Below, piece after piece: positions 10,050 through 21,900 of a DNA stretch of 64,000 nucleotides. How positions within the stretch are numbered: position 1 is the first letter of the stretch; the number at the start of each line of letters is the position of its first letter. The notes beneath the pieces were generated by a model. It was not told the DNA's origin, did not search any database, and saw only the letters and a program-made list of their open reading frames with translations. Source of the stretch: Amanita rubescens (lineage: Eukaryota > Basidiomycota > Agaricomycetes > Agaricales > Amanitaceae); the NCBI GenBank assembly GCA_015039365.1, contig WION01000109.1, positions 90,346 through 154,345 of the forward strand, read 5' to 3'. The translations under genes and the position numbers were made by a program.

Positions 10050-11907
10050 ATGTCTGTTCGACGTTCTACTCGACAGCACGTACCAGCCCGGAACCCCGAA
10101 GAGAGGATGATGCCTCTCATGAGCCGAGCCTCCACCTCAACCAGATCCGAAGGATCTTCCATTGATCATAACGCTGCGCCTATGTCCCATACCCATACCA
10201 ACCCACCTATTCCATCCCTTGACACCGCCGACGCCGCGTCTGTATCCCACACCAATCTAGGTGTCAGGGAAGGGGGGAACGACGATCCTTTGCCAACGCC
10301 AGCCCAACTGAGAGGTATGTCGGGAGAGAATAACTGCGCACCCGTCGCTCCTCCTGCTTTGCCCGCGTCTCAACCAGACGATCACCCAATCGAAGGGAAA
10401 GACTGGAGGGAAATGCTCGTTTACACGACTGGATTCGGAGACAATGTTTTCCAGGAGTTGTTGCGTAAAGCTGCAGACGGGGGTCAAGTGTTCAAGAGCA
10501 GTGTCATTGGAGGGATGCGGGTCCAAGGGGTGCATATCACGCCCGCGACAGATCGTCCGTCATCGGGGAGAACGGTAGAGAATAATCCTGGTCCGACCCC
10601 TGCGACGCAGGCGCGTATCCCGCCCGCGACGGATCGTCCTTCACCAGGGAGAAATGTAGAGAACCCTTCTGGGCAGAGTGTGTCGATGAATCTGGAAAGA
10701 CCAGAAACAGTTCCAGGCACTCAAGCCCAAACGACGGGGGCGTCAGCTCTTGGGGCTGCGGTTTCAGACGAGAATGTAGAGGCTCCCTCGTGTGGAAGCC
10801 TTGGCAATCTAGAAGATGATCTAGCAATCGTTGCCGTCGGCCTTCAAAGCGCCACTGGTGAAACCGAGGAAGTTGTGATATCGATGAAAGTGGACTCTTG
10901 CCCTAGTGTTGCCCAGGTCATCGATCACTTGAAGGAGATTGAGGAGGCCCAAACCTATGATTTACGTCAACGGCTGGAACCCATGTCGTCGAAAGATGTT
11001 GAAATACGCACTGCGAAAAAACCTATGCCTACCCATCAGGTCGCGGAGTTGCGGGGCAAGTGGTGCAAGTGGGGCGATAAGTCGCAAGTGTTGGGAAGGC
11101 TGAATGAAGTGGAGAACATGCGCCGTCTGGCGCCATGCATGACTTGCCAAGAAGCAGATGACATTCGGAGAGCTGCAGGCCGTGATGTTTCACCCTCTGC
11201 TCCAATCTTCGTTTTGTATCTATTTGAACTTAAGGTTAGTAACCCATCCCGCGACTTGATGTTCTTTACACGTACGTTCTATCCAGGGCAACTCCGACGC
11301 CGACTTGTACGGCAGAAACGACGTTGAGGAAGGTTCGATGGCTAGAGCTTCGCACGCAAGCCGTGGCGCGGTTCCTGAATTGAACAAGGACGTCTTGAGT
11401 TATCTGAACGCGGTGATCGATAAGGAGGATTTGGGGGTATACCAACGCCACGTATTTGATCAACGAGCAGGTCAGGGGGCCTATCCGATTATCATCTTTG
11501 CGAGGCTGGTGGAGCACGCATGCGAAACGTTGAAGATAACATATAGCCGTGGCGGCTCGATACACATCCCGGTGAAGATGGGGAATGGACCGTCAATTTC
11601 GATCAGGGACATTGTGCAGTTTTATCGCCTCAAGTTTCCCGCGGATTTGGCCCCTGCACCCTCCACCTTTGGCAACCATAGATCAATCTACTTGCGAGCG
11701 AAAATATGTGTCGCAAACCTAGAAAAACGAGAATTGACCGAAGAGGATCAGACGATTTTACGTTCACTGAAGGAAATATTGCTTACCCCCTTAAATGAGC
11801 TTGCCATGGTGCGAGCAGAAGCGTATGGGTCTCTCAGTGCGTTTAAAGCACGGGTCGAGAAGTTGGAGAAGAGGTTCCATAACAAAACGAAGGCGAAGGA
11901 TGATTGA
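10050..11907 (+). CDS. Unknown 601-aa protein next to the transposase
   Basis: Two exons, 10050-11234 and 11287-11907, join in phase 0 across a 52-bp intron (GTTAGT...TCCAG) to 602 codons. The start MSVRRSTRQHVPAR was chosen at 10050; an in-frame ATG at 9927 would lie inside the divergent transposase exon. Residues 1-270 are low-complexity, with a repeated PATDRPS motif; residues 395-600 look folded and end in a lysine-rich helix. I do not recognise a domain. Its tight spacing with the transposase and the HECT-like gene suggests the three travel together, perhaps with this protein as an accessory DNA-binding or regulatory factor; that is inference. Confidence 0.6.
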
Positions 11908-11982
11908 TTTGTTAAGATATACGTAGTGAACGTATAGACTTATATATATATATACACCCCCCTCGAGGTAGAGAAAAAGTGG

Positions 11983-12536
11983 TCAGAATATTATCTTTGG
12001 TTTGCGTTGGAGGACAGCTTCCGGCTCTAGCAGACGCAACATCTTTGCTATTCTGGTCCTGCGATTTGGATCAGATGCCATTATCTTTCGGAATGATAAA
12101 CGCTAAACGGATTGACTCACATGGGTACTTTGACTTCATGATCCATTAGCAAGTGTTCTAGTATTGGCCGTGCTCCAGCATTGGGATGGTCTTGCTTGAA
12201 ATCCCTTATTTTAACCTCTAGCTCTTCGTCGGTCAGTGAAGCACTTCGAGCGCTTTGCAATCCCCATGATCTGCGCAATTGCCGAAACTTCCTCAACCTA
12301 TGATGTTCAATTGAGTGTACGACTCGCAAAATGGATGTTATTACCCAAGTCCATATACGTTCGTGTCGTAGAAATCCTGCAATTCGCATACGATAACCTT
12401 ATCGTTGAACCCATGTTTCCATAATCTTTTCGTACGTCTTTTCAGCTCATCCATATTCGGCGCTGCTTCAATTGTTAGAACCAGATTATAATAGGATCAA
12501 GCAAACATACGTAGCGGCTTGCGTTGATGAGGCATG
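11983..12536 (-). pseudogene. N-terminal fragment of a second integrase-core transposase gene
   Basis: Starts MPHQRKPL at 12536 and runs through short introns (about 12508-12461, 12346-12298 and 12117-12061). The peptide contains segments I associate with the N-terminal part of PF24764-type proteins: LWKHGFND, FYDTNVYG, LRRSWGL, NAGARPILEHLL and LEPEAVLQRK. It stops at 11983, exactly where the catalytic core should begin, so the DDE core is missing. It is more diverged from the copy at 7470-9941 than that copy's exons are from each other. It ends 75 bp from the 3' end of the unknown gene, as if cut by the insertion of the three-gene block or by a deletion. Confidence 0.6.
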
Positions 12537-13664
12537 GTAGTGAGCAAATTTTTGTGCTCCCAGGCTAGGGTTTGGGAGAGCATATGATGCGGACATCCCC
12601 AATTGGACGATGTTTAAGAGCGGGGCGGTATTACCATTTAAGTCATATTGTTGATGATGGTGGGTTCGACTGGCAAAGGGAGGGCAATGACAATGTCGTA
12701 AAACTTATACATCAATATGAGAGGGCGGGCGAGGAACTATCGCGTTAAGCACTTACGGGTTCGCATGAATGGGTTCCGGCTTGATCGATCGATGGGGCGG
12801 GATGGCGATCGATCGTTGATGCGTTGAAGGGCCGAGGCGGCAGCGTCGCGTTTAAACAGAGGGCTGTATAATCTCGTTATTCAGTAAGGGAATAACCAGA
12901 TTGAATAGAACTAGCTAACGGGAACCCATGCTTACCTTCGTGTGGCCGTCTCAGAGGCGTTGTTCTGGAATCATGATGACTTGGAACAGGGTCGCCGGCG
13001 AGTCCTTAGACTTGCTGCTTCTTCGCTTGTCCTGTAATACAGGCGAGATGATACGTTTAGGGAGGCGGCCAAAGTTTTCCGCCTCCCAGTAAACCTGTAG
13101 ATCGCGTTAACCAGTGCGGGGAACGACAAATTTTAGAACTGACGTGCGCTGACGTGCGCTGTGGCACTCCCTCAATCTACGCGTCGACCGTGACCACCAG
13201 CATCATTTTCAATAGTCTTCTTTGCATTAACAAAAAGATGGACGCCGGGACTACCAAGTGGGTACGATTTATCGGATTACATTCGGTACTATGCTAGATA
13301 TTGCTTACATTCGACCTCACCCATGATGGGGGGCGAAAGAAAAAGCTTCGTGGGCTTGAACGGCCCTATTTAAGACGGTTTGACCCGACACAGTTTGGTC
13401 GCGTCAACAACATCCACGTGGGACGTATTTAAGCATCCAGCCGAAGCTTAATTCTCCTTTCGTCTTACCACTTGTAAACGTACCGTACGCTTCGTTATCG
13501 TATAATATTACTAGCGAGAGTTTTATAATTGTTCGTAAGTATAGTTTAACAAGGGAGAATAATGCAAAGAACGTACCAGCGGAGCTGGCAAACCAAAGAT
13601 GGCGTTGAGAGACGTGGGCTGACCTAGTCCTTTCACAGCTAAAAAACGCCCGGGATTGTCAAAC
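12537..13664. other. Intergenic stretch, nothing identified
   Basis: No open frame above 60 codons and no clear repeat beyond short gatcgatc runs near 12783-12815 and a tandem gacgtgcgct pair at 13141-13160. It probably holds the promoter of the Spt5-like gene. Confidence 0.35.
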
Positions 13665-16600
13665 ATGGACGCGCAGGTGAGACTAGCGCTTGCTTTGCGG
13701 GATACGCGCTCAGAGCGTATATTAGAGGGCCAAAAGACCCAATAGCTTAGAACGCGACGATAATCGGAAGAAGCAAAGATTTACGGTAACAGTTCCCTGT
13801 CGAATTCAAGTCCAGTTGCTCAACGAGTTCCTCAAAGGCTAACGTTTGTGAATTTCTGGACATCGAAGCATCAGAAGTTGATTCTGCAGAGGAAGAGGGA
13901 ACTGTGTCGGATATTGAGGGTACGTGCCTTGAAAAGTGCATGGATAGAGATTGACGATGATAGAGAAAGAATTTTTTATTAATGATGAGGAAGAAAATGC
14001 AGACGAGGCCTCGTCTTTGTCAAATGTAGACGATATCGCATGTATGTGTCAAGATAGTATAAATGTTGAGGTATACAGGGGAACTGACGGAACTATAGCG
14101 GTTCTCAGCGATTTTGGTAGCATGAACGGCGACTCCGAGGTTTCGGCGATGGATAGCAATGTTGGGAGGGGCGTGGATTATCGCTTGGCAGCCGTCATTG
14201 ATCGATACGAGGACCAGGCATCTGCAGATTCGGAAGAAGACCTCGATTGCTACGAGGACCAGACATCTGCAAATCCAGAAGATCTCTCGATAAACAAGGA
14301 AGTGGAAAGGATAGCAGAGCGTCTGATGAGGATGCCGACGTCCAATGATCCTGGCATTTGGAGGGTTCGAGTCCGAGTGTGTATATACTCACGACTTTGA
14401 CTATATCCGTTAATAACTCCACTTTCCAGGATGGAACGGAACAAGATAGTTTTTTCCTTCTAAATGATCGACTTAAAGTGCGACCACAGTGGGCTAGCTC
14501 CGTTTTTCTGCCGCCTGCCAGCAAACAATGGATCTGCGTGGAATCGGATTCCCTGAACAATGTAGAACAGCTCTGCCTCAATTTGTCTACGTTCCCCCAC
14601 CCTCTGCAAATTCATTTCGTGCCTGTCGAGGAACGAACACATTGGCTCGGTTGGCGCCCCACGAAGGATGCGATAGCTGCTCCTGGATGGGTCAGATTGA
14701 AAAGAAAACAGGAGTTACAGGACTTGATATCGCAGGACCCGAAAATCGACCCGAGGATCGTGAAATACGCAAATGACTTGGCATGGATACCCGCGTCGAG
14801 GGACGATTCCTTGGTCAACATCTGCGTCGTTCCTCGCTTAGCGGTCACGGTTAGGACAGGCAAAGGTGATAAGAAACGGGCAAAAAGAAAAGTGTTGCCT
14901 CGACTGCTCCAACCCATTGTGGTGGGTGAACCCGAGCACGTAAAGCATGCCGCCCCTGTGATGAATCCCAACGTCTGGTGGGACCCGAAGACTCGGTATG
15001 ATTTTGAGAAAATCGGACCAGGCATATATCAGATGTACAAGCATGGGACGAAAAAACCGCTTAAGAATGCGGATGATTTTGTGCCACCGTTTAGCTTTTT
15101 CGTAGTACCCGCCTCGGTGCTACGCTCTGTATCGGTGGATCCGAAGCTGAGCGAACTGAACGTGTTCGCAGAAGGAATGGCCATCGGAGCGAAACAGTTG
15201 TCCTTCGATGCACCGGATCCAGAGTTCATGCGGTGGACCTACGAAAACCATGTTGCCGCACCAGTAGAAATAAGCCACGTAGTGGAGGTCCGCCAGACTG
15301 AGGGCGTGGTACGGGGAATTGTGATAGACATCGTGTTAGGGGAAGTGGTTGTGCAGTTGGATAACACTCAAGACATTGCCGTACATCCGCATCGCGTCCG
15401 AAGAATCTACCAAATAGGCGACACGGTAAGGGTGGTAAAGGGTTCCGACCTTGGACGTCAGGGGTGGGTAGTGGAAATCAAGGAGGGACGGGTTGGAGTA
15501 TTCGATCGCGATGACAAAGAACAGGTACGTTTCTCATTCTATTAGTTCGACATAAATGAATAACTATGTTTGAAACAGTTCCACGTCCAAAGCTGGCAAC
15601 TGGTTCCATACGATAATTTTGAATGGGGATTGGGTCGGCGGGTGCAAGTAGGAGATACCGTGGATGTCATTAACCCCCTCTCCCTTCACTATCTGCAAAG
15701 GGGTGTGGTATGCAATGTAACAGACATGGCCGTCGAGGTGATGGGACAAAGCCCAGTTATGAAGGTACGAATACAAAATAAGCCGGCGTGCTCAATCTGA
15801 CGATTCCTTCTAAGTTCTCAGTCCCACATTGGTTTCTAGAACTGCCTGCAACCCTTGCTTCGCATGGATCTGATGAGCGTCGTCTTCTTGCTTATTACGA
15901 TCGCTACGAGGAGCTCGTTGGGACGTGGGTTTGGATAACAGGAAATATTCCGGAGAAAGGGACATACGGAAGGATTCAAAAGAGTTTAGGGCAAGAAATG
16001 TTACGTGTGGAAGCCAGAACAGGCAACCGCTTTATCGATGTCCACGTTGATTTCCTTATGAATGAAGAGTAAGTGATGAAGTGAGCGTCGAGTGATGACC
16101 GATGTTGATGCATTACAGGGAGGATGATAAAGGTCAAGATCTACGCAAGTATCACGTTGGGCGCTATGAAACGCCTGCAACAAAGGGCTATCGAATGCCG
16201 CGTCGTCCGCAGAGGGTGCCTGAGAGAGCGGCTACACCGGGAGCAGAGGAGCCAGTTCCACCTGAAGAACTTACGATGGCGGAACGAGAGGATAATACGA
16301 TGGCGGAACGAGAGGAAAAAGCGAAAGAAGGGAGAGTAGAACGGTTGGAAACCATGGATGCGCCCCGGGCACCTTCCGAAGCAGCCGTTGCTTCAAACCT
16401 GCATCAGCTACCTCCAAGGCCTCCTCGGATGATATCATACGAAAATCAAGGTAAGCTTTGACCGTATACGTTAAGTTTAATATTCTTATCATTTTCTCAG
16501 TCCTGCCTCCTGATTGGATGACGAAACACAATTTGGTGACAAAGCGCATATGGGCCAACGTCCGTAACAGTGAAACAGAGCCCTTCGAAGGAGGAGGTTT

Positions 16601-16750
16601 TGCGAGAGGCGCGTATGAAGGCGAAAGGGTACTCATACTGTCTGGCGAACGAGAAGGGGATATAGTCGTCAACGCAAGGCAGCATTCAATCAAAATACCG
16701 CCTAAATTTCTCATCCCGCAGAGACCAACATCGAAGGGTCAGGATGTCAT

Positions 16751-17204
16751 TGTTACGAACTCGTTAATCTCAACCTAAGTTGCAACGGCAACTCTAGTCA
16801 CGATTACAAGTCTTAAGTCAAACGTTAAGATTATAAGTTCAATACTAAGTCAAGACGTTGACTTAGGATCTGAGGACGATTGTGGTAGATGAGTTTTAAG
16901 AGTAAGATTATATCGTCAGACGACGATAAACAGCTAAGTCGAACTTAGGGTTCGACTCTAGAATACATGCGGTATTTATACTAGCAAGTACAATGAGACG
17001 TACTAATTAGTGAATAATGGTAAGTACGGAAGTAAGTACAAGGACGGCGTCATATGTGGAATAAGGGATGGTATAATCAAGGAAACGAGTTAGTCCGTAT
17101 GAATCGAGCATAAGGGAGACGACGAGTAAGGTATGCATAAAGAAAATAAACATGTCCGACGTATCATGTAAGCATAATGCGGGAGTCCGTACCGTGTTGT
17201 AACA
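16751..17204 (-). repeat. 3' LTR of element 1
   Basis: 454 bp, TGTTAC...GTAACA ends, appears identical to 24440-24893. It provides the first stop codon met by the interrupted Spt5-like frame. Confidence 0.95.
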
Positions 17205-17237
17205 CTAGCTCTCCCCTACGTTGTTGACCGCAACAAC
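17205..17237 (-). other. Polypurine tract and adjacent hairpin of element 1
   Basis: In element sense GTTGTTGCGGTCAACAAC (a perfect 7-bp stem, 17237-17220) is followed by GTAGGGGAGAGCTAG and then the 3' LTR. The polypurine tract primes plus-strand synthesis. The hairpin is identical in element 2. Confidence 0.7.
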
Positions 17238-17244
17238 AAAACGT

Positions 17245-18996
17245 TCAGGTGTTCATGTTGTGCATGGCGTCGTCGTCGTGCTGATAGCCGTAGTCGCCGT
17301 AAAGATCGCAGGCGTCGTCGTCGGCTCCATCGCACTGTCGTCTGTTGACGCATGCCTGGCACTGTGACGCGTGGTGTGCCTTCTTTTTTCCCTTCTTCTT
17401 CGGCTGATGAGGGCGGCGGCTAGTGGAAGCGGGGGTATTGGCGGCATCTGTGGTAATTCGAGAACGTCCTTTCTTCTTAGTGGAAGGACCGGGCGTCGGA
17501 TCGCGTCGGCGCGTGGGAGCGCGTGGAGGTAGAGTAGACATAGGAGGAATTGCAGTAGCAAGATGGTGATCCTCAGAGGCATGTTTACCTCGGCAGTGAA
17601 TGCAGCGGTTGTAGCGGTGGGGGCGTTGGTTGGCGGCATTGGTCATACTGCGGGTCGTAGGTCGTCGAGAAGGCGGAGTGTCGTGTCGTCGAGAAGTGGG
17701 GACAGGAATATTCCAGACTCCGTGGCGAATAACGGTGGTGGTTGGGGGTGATGCGGATCGAGGAGGAGGAGGAGCCTTCTTATCTCGTTTCGGTTCTTCC
17801 TCAATGAGATCGCCTGTTGTACGGATTCGGCGATGAAGATCGAGATCGCTGATCGCATTATTGATCTGCGCAATGTGGTCGCTAGTGAGTTGATGCAGGG
17901 GAACTCCGTCTGCGAATTCGGCTGTAGTCCATTCTGTGTCTCCTTGGATACTGGACAAGAGGTCTCGGATCTTTCCGGTGAGGCACCAGATCTCTCTCGA
18001 TTTACGATCTGTCTCCATAATGCATCTAGTTGCTCGGTGTCGGTCGGGTGTAGCTTCGGTAGCGCGAAACCAATGATTGACAGCGATGCGGTTATTCTGA
18101 TCGTGAGGCTGTATTTTTAGTCCAAACCTTTGATCGTCGACGCTTTCTATAGCAAGGATGATATAGCGCTCGATGTCAGCCGTGAGAAGTCGTCGTAATA
18201 GATCTATCGCCAGTTGATCTAGGTTTCCTCCTTTCGGATGAATGTCTTCCCAGTATAGTGACGTAACGTTTACAAACGTTTCGATTAAATCGGCACAGTG
18301 ATAGTTGTACTGATCTCGGGCTTGACCGGCAAGGGTAGTGGCGGTTCGGAAATCCATGAGAAGTCGCCAGACTCGAGCTATCCTTTCTTGGTCGAAGGCG
18401 TCAACCTGTAATCTAGCGGCGTTACAGATTAGAGTGACGCGGTCTCTAACCTTGGTGTAAGTAGTAATTCCGTGATAACTGAGATAGAGATCGGGGGTGG
18501 TTCGTATGATGGGGCCAGCCATATCGCGGTTAATCCCATCTGTACCGTGACTCTGGTCGTTGCCTCGAATAGATTCGTTATGAGATTGAGTCGAAGTGTG
18601 ACCGGCAAGTACCGTCTCTCTATGTAAGGTAACGCTAATGTCTTCAGCGTTTCTAGGTGGGATCGGTCGGCTATTGCGATCTTCCGTAATTCGTCCAGGT
18701 ACAGCCAGAGTTTCTGATGTTCCGTGATGGGTTTCCTGGGTTTCGGTGGGAGTGACCGGGATCGTTTGAGACGAGGTTTGATCGGAAGATCTGTAGGGAA
18801 CATCAACGAAGTCGTTCGGGTCAATGTCTTCTTCGTCGGTGTCGGTGGTATGAAGAACGAGTCGAGGTCGGTGGGGTTCAGTGGTGAATCGGGTGTCGAT
18901 ATTCTCTCCAGCGTAGAATTCAGACCAGGGGAAGTGCTGAACGGCGTCGGTGGTGTCGTTTCCATTTTGCATAATAACTTGGTATGTGAATGACAT
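17245..18996 (-). CDS. Third protein (env position) of element 1
   Basis: 583 codons starting one base after the Pol stop, which suggests coupled re-initiation. No signal peptide or membrane segment, so it is not an envelope protein. The first third is hydrophilic and poorly conserved; from about residue 170 it aligns by eye with the third protein of element 2 (RVWRLLMDFR, YNYHCADLIE, IDLLRRLLTADIERY, DLDLH). The tail is Pro/Arg-rich with a possible zinc knuckle CIHCRGKHASEDHH, a further CQACVNRRQC cluster and an acidic end similar to that of element 2. Function unknown; a nucleic-acid-binding accessory factor is possible. Confidence 0.8.
   Translation of the reverse strand: MSFTYQVIMQNGNDTTDAVQHFPWSEFYAGENIDTRFTTEPHRPRLVLHTTDTDEEDIDPNDFVDVPYRSSDQTSSQTIPVTPTETQETHHGTSETLAVPGRITEDRNSRPIPPRNAEDISVTLHRETVLAGHTSTQSHNESIRGNDQSHGTDGINRDMAGPIIRTTPDLYLSYHGITTYTKVRDRVTLICNAARLQVDAFDQERIARVWRLLMDFRTATTLAGQARDQYNYHCADLIETFVNVTSLYWEDIHPKGGNLDQLAIDLLRRLLTADIERYIILAIESVDDQRFGLKIQPHDQNNRIAVNHWFRATEATPDRHRATRCIMETDRKSREIWCLTGKIRDLLSSIQGDTEWTTAEFADGVPLHQLTSDHIAQINNAISDLDLHRRIRTTGDLIEEEPKRDKKAPPPPRSASPPTTTVIRHGVWNIPVPTSRRHDTPPSRRPTTRSMTNAANQRPHRYNRCIHCRGKHASEDHHLATAIPPMSTLPPRAPTRRRDPTPGPSTKKKGRSRITTDAANTPASTSRRPHQPKKKGKKKAHHASQCQACVNRRQCDGADDDACDLYGDYGYQHDDDAMHNMNT
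18429..18965 (-). CDS. Overlapping +1-frame gene inside the third gene of element 1
   Basis: 178 codons, starting 31 bases after the third-gene ATG in the +1 frame with METTPPTPF. The first part is Pro/Thr-rich; the second is a structured-looking, partly hydrophobic stretch (LALPYIERRYLPVTLRLN, then FEATTRVTVQMGL). Element 2 has a frame of the same offset, same start pattern and similar later segment. It ends about where the third protein becomes conserved. That both elements keep it open argues for coding; chance openness in a Thr/Pro-rich region is the alternative. Confidence 0.5.
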   Translation of the reverse strand: METTPPTPFSTSPGLNSTLERISTPDSPLNPTDLDSFFIPPTPTKKTLTRTTSLMFPTDLPIKPRLKRSRSLPPKPRKPITEHQKLWLYLDELRKIAIADRSHLETLKTLALPYIERRYLPVTLRLNLITNLFEATTRVTVQMGLTAIWLAPSYEPPPISISVITELLLTPRLETASL

Positions 18997-18997
18997 T

Positions 18998-21900
18998 TCA
19001 GAGTTTCCTTCGTCTTTTATATTCTAGAAGGAGGTCTTCCATATGCGTCAAGTTATTTTCTGGTTCCCATGTGTTTTCGCTGGTGTCATAGCCTTTCCAC
19101 TTTACTAGGAATTGTAATTTCCCTCTGAACTTGCGATGTGCAAGCAGTGCTTCTACTTCGTATTCTTTTTCTCCTTCGATCAGATCGGGAGGGGGCCTTG
19201 TTTCTGTTATTCCGTGAAAGGAAGTTTCTTTGAACGGCGTTAGTAAGGCGGCGTGGAATACGTTATGAATTTTCCATTGTCTTGGTAGTGTGAGACGATA
19301 TGTCACTGGTCCTAAGACTTCTTTGATGGAAAAGGGACCTTCTCGTTTAGGTGCGAGCTTTCTGCTCTGATAAGGAATCTTCAGGTTCCTAGACTCTAAC
19401 CATACTTTGTCATTGACTTTGAACGGTTTAGTCTTTCTCGTTGTTCTTTCCATCATCTTAGCTCGTGCTAGATCATGTGCGGCGAGTGCTTCTTCTCGTG
19501 CGCGGAACAAGGAGTTGATGCGGTTATCGGCGGTTGGTGTATTTGTCTTGTTTGAGACAAGGGGAAGTGCAACCGGGGATGTTCCATACATCAATTGAAA
19601 GGGTGATTGTTTCAACGCTTCATGAGTACGTGAATTATGCGCGAATTGTGCTATTGGTATTATCTTGTTCCAAGTATCTGGTTCATAGGCACAGAATATT
19701 CGGAGATAAGCTTCTAATTCGGCGTTATATCGCTCCGTTTGTCCATCAGTTTGTGGATGGAAGGCGGTACTCATTTTGTGTTTGATCTTTAATGAGTCCA
19801 TTATGCCGTTAAAGACATGTGATGCGAACTGTGGTCCTCGATCGGAGATCATGACGTCGGGTAAACCGAAGTTTTTGAATACATTCCGAATGTAGAGGTC
19901 GGCGGTTTCGTCGGCGGTGATAGTTTTGTTACAAGGCATGAGAATTACTCCCTTTGTAAGTCCTTGATCGACCACGATAAAGATAGAATCAAAACCGTCA
20001 CTTATGGGTAAGTCGGTTATGAAATCCATGGTTATTTGTTGGAAGGGTCGGTGTGCATGAGACTTGATTGGCATCAGAGGTGCGGCGGTAGGGTGGGTAT
20101 TTGATTTCATTTGTTGACATGCCGTGCATCCGTCAATAAACTGTTTAACCATTTTAGACATTAATGGCCACCAGTAGTATTCCTTTAATAAGGCTAGTGT
20201 TTTGAAGAAACCGGGGTGTCCGCTTGTTGGTGATTCATGAAAATCTCTAATAATATCTCGGCGAAGATCGGTGTCAGGAGGGATAAAAGATTTCCTTTTG
20301 TATAGGATTAATTCGTTGTCGAGGGTCCAATCAGAAAGGGCTGTTCGTAAAGGCGGTGTTCCTTTTTCTTTTAGGCATTTCTTGATTGATTGAGCGAATT
20401 CATCTTTGACAGTTATTTCTATTGCTCTGTCACGGAGATCTTCGGCGATCGTGCGAACAAAGAGTTCTTTTGGGAGCATTGTTATTAACTCTTCTGGTTC
20501 ATCTTTTGTCATATGATCGGGTCGGCGGGATAGAGCATCCGCTATTATTAATTTTGCTCCAGGAACGTGCGTTAATTTAATATTAAATCGAGACAAGTCA
20601 TTCCACCATCGTGCTTGGCGGTTTGTAAGACGTTGTGGTTCTCGATAGTAGAGTAGGTTCTTATGGTCGCAATGAATAATGACAGGGTGTTCTGCTCCTT
20701 CAAGCAGGTATCTCCATTCGTTGTAAAGAGCGTAGTAAATGGCGAATAATTCTCGGTCGTAGATTTGCCATCGTGTTTCAGTCGGTGTTAAAGCGTGGGA
20801 TAGGTATCCGCATGGGTGTAAGTCGCCATTGTCATCTTTTTGCATAAGAACTGCTCCGATAGCGCGGTCTGATGCGTCCGTTTGTAGAATGAAAGGTTTG
20901 TTAACGTCGGGCATCATTAAGACAGGCGCGGATGTGAAGCGTTCTTTTAATAGATCAAATGCGACTTGGCATTCTGCGGTCCATGTCCATAATTTGTTTT
21001 TCTTTGTTAGGTCGTGCAGGGGTCGTGCAAGATGGGCGAATCCGAAAATAAACCTTCGATAGTAATTTCCGAATCCTAAAAAGGATCTAACCTGTTTAAC
21101 GGTAGAAGGGGTTGGCCAGTCCCTGATTCCGGCAAGTTTGATCGGGTCCATTTTTATTGTATTTTTGGATATGACGGTGCCTAGAAAATCAACTTCTTTG
21201 GCAGCGAATTTACACTTTTCAAGCTTGAGGTAAAGATCGTGTTTCTGTAATCGTTCAAGTACTTGTTTTGTTCGAATCTCGAGTTCTTCTTTAGTGCGCG
21301 CATGTATTAGCATGTCATCCATGTAGATGACGAGCCATCCTTTTTCTGTAAAATCCCTGAAATAATCGTCCATCATAGCTTGGAACGTTGCCGGTGAATT
21401 TCGTAATCCAAAGAACATGACGTTAGGTTCAAATAAACCTCGATTGGTGATAAAGGCGGCTTTCCATCTGTCAGATTCTTTGATTTGAACGTTATTATAT
21501 CCCCAACGGATGTCCAATTTCGTAAAGTATTCCGAATCTTTGAGTTTAATCATAAGATCGGAGATAAGGGGTAATGGATATGCGTTTGGTTTAGTGTATT
21601 CGTTCAAATATCGATAGTCTTGGCAGGGTCGTAGTTTTTGTGCTTCTTTCTTTTCTACAAAGAAGAAGGGTGATGCCTGCGGCGATTTCGATGGTCTGAT
21701 GTAGCCTTTTTCAACATGTTCTTTGATCCATTCGTCCAGTGTGTTCTGCTGTTTCGGAGATAAGGGATAGATTTTTCCTCTTTTTGGTATGAAATCATCG
21801 CGAAGTTCTATCTGGTGATCCCAAGATCGGCTTTCCGGGAATCGTTCACTTGCTTTTTTCTCGAATACATCTTTCCATGCCGAGTATTCAGGAGGGAGCG

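Noticed and set aside
17245..18996. Envelope glycoprotein call for the third gene of the sushi elements
   Set aside because: No signal peptide, membrane helix or cleavage site; strongly hydrophilic.
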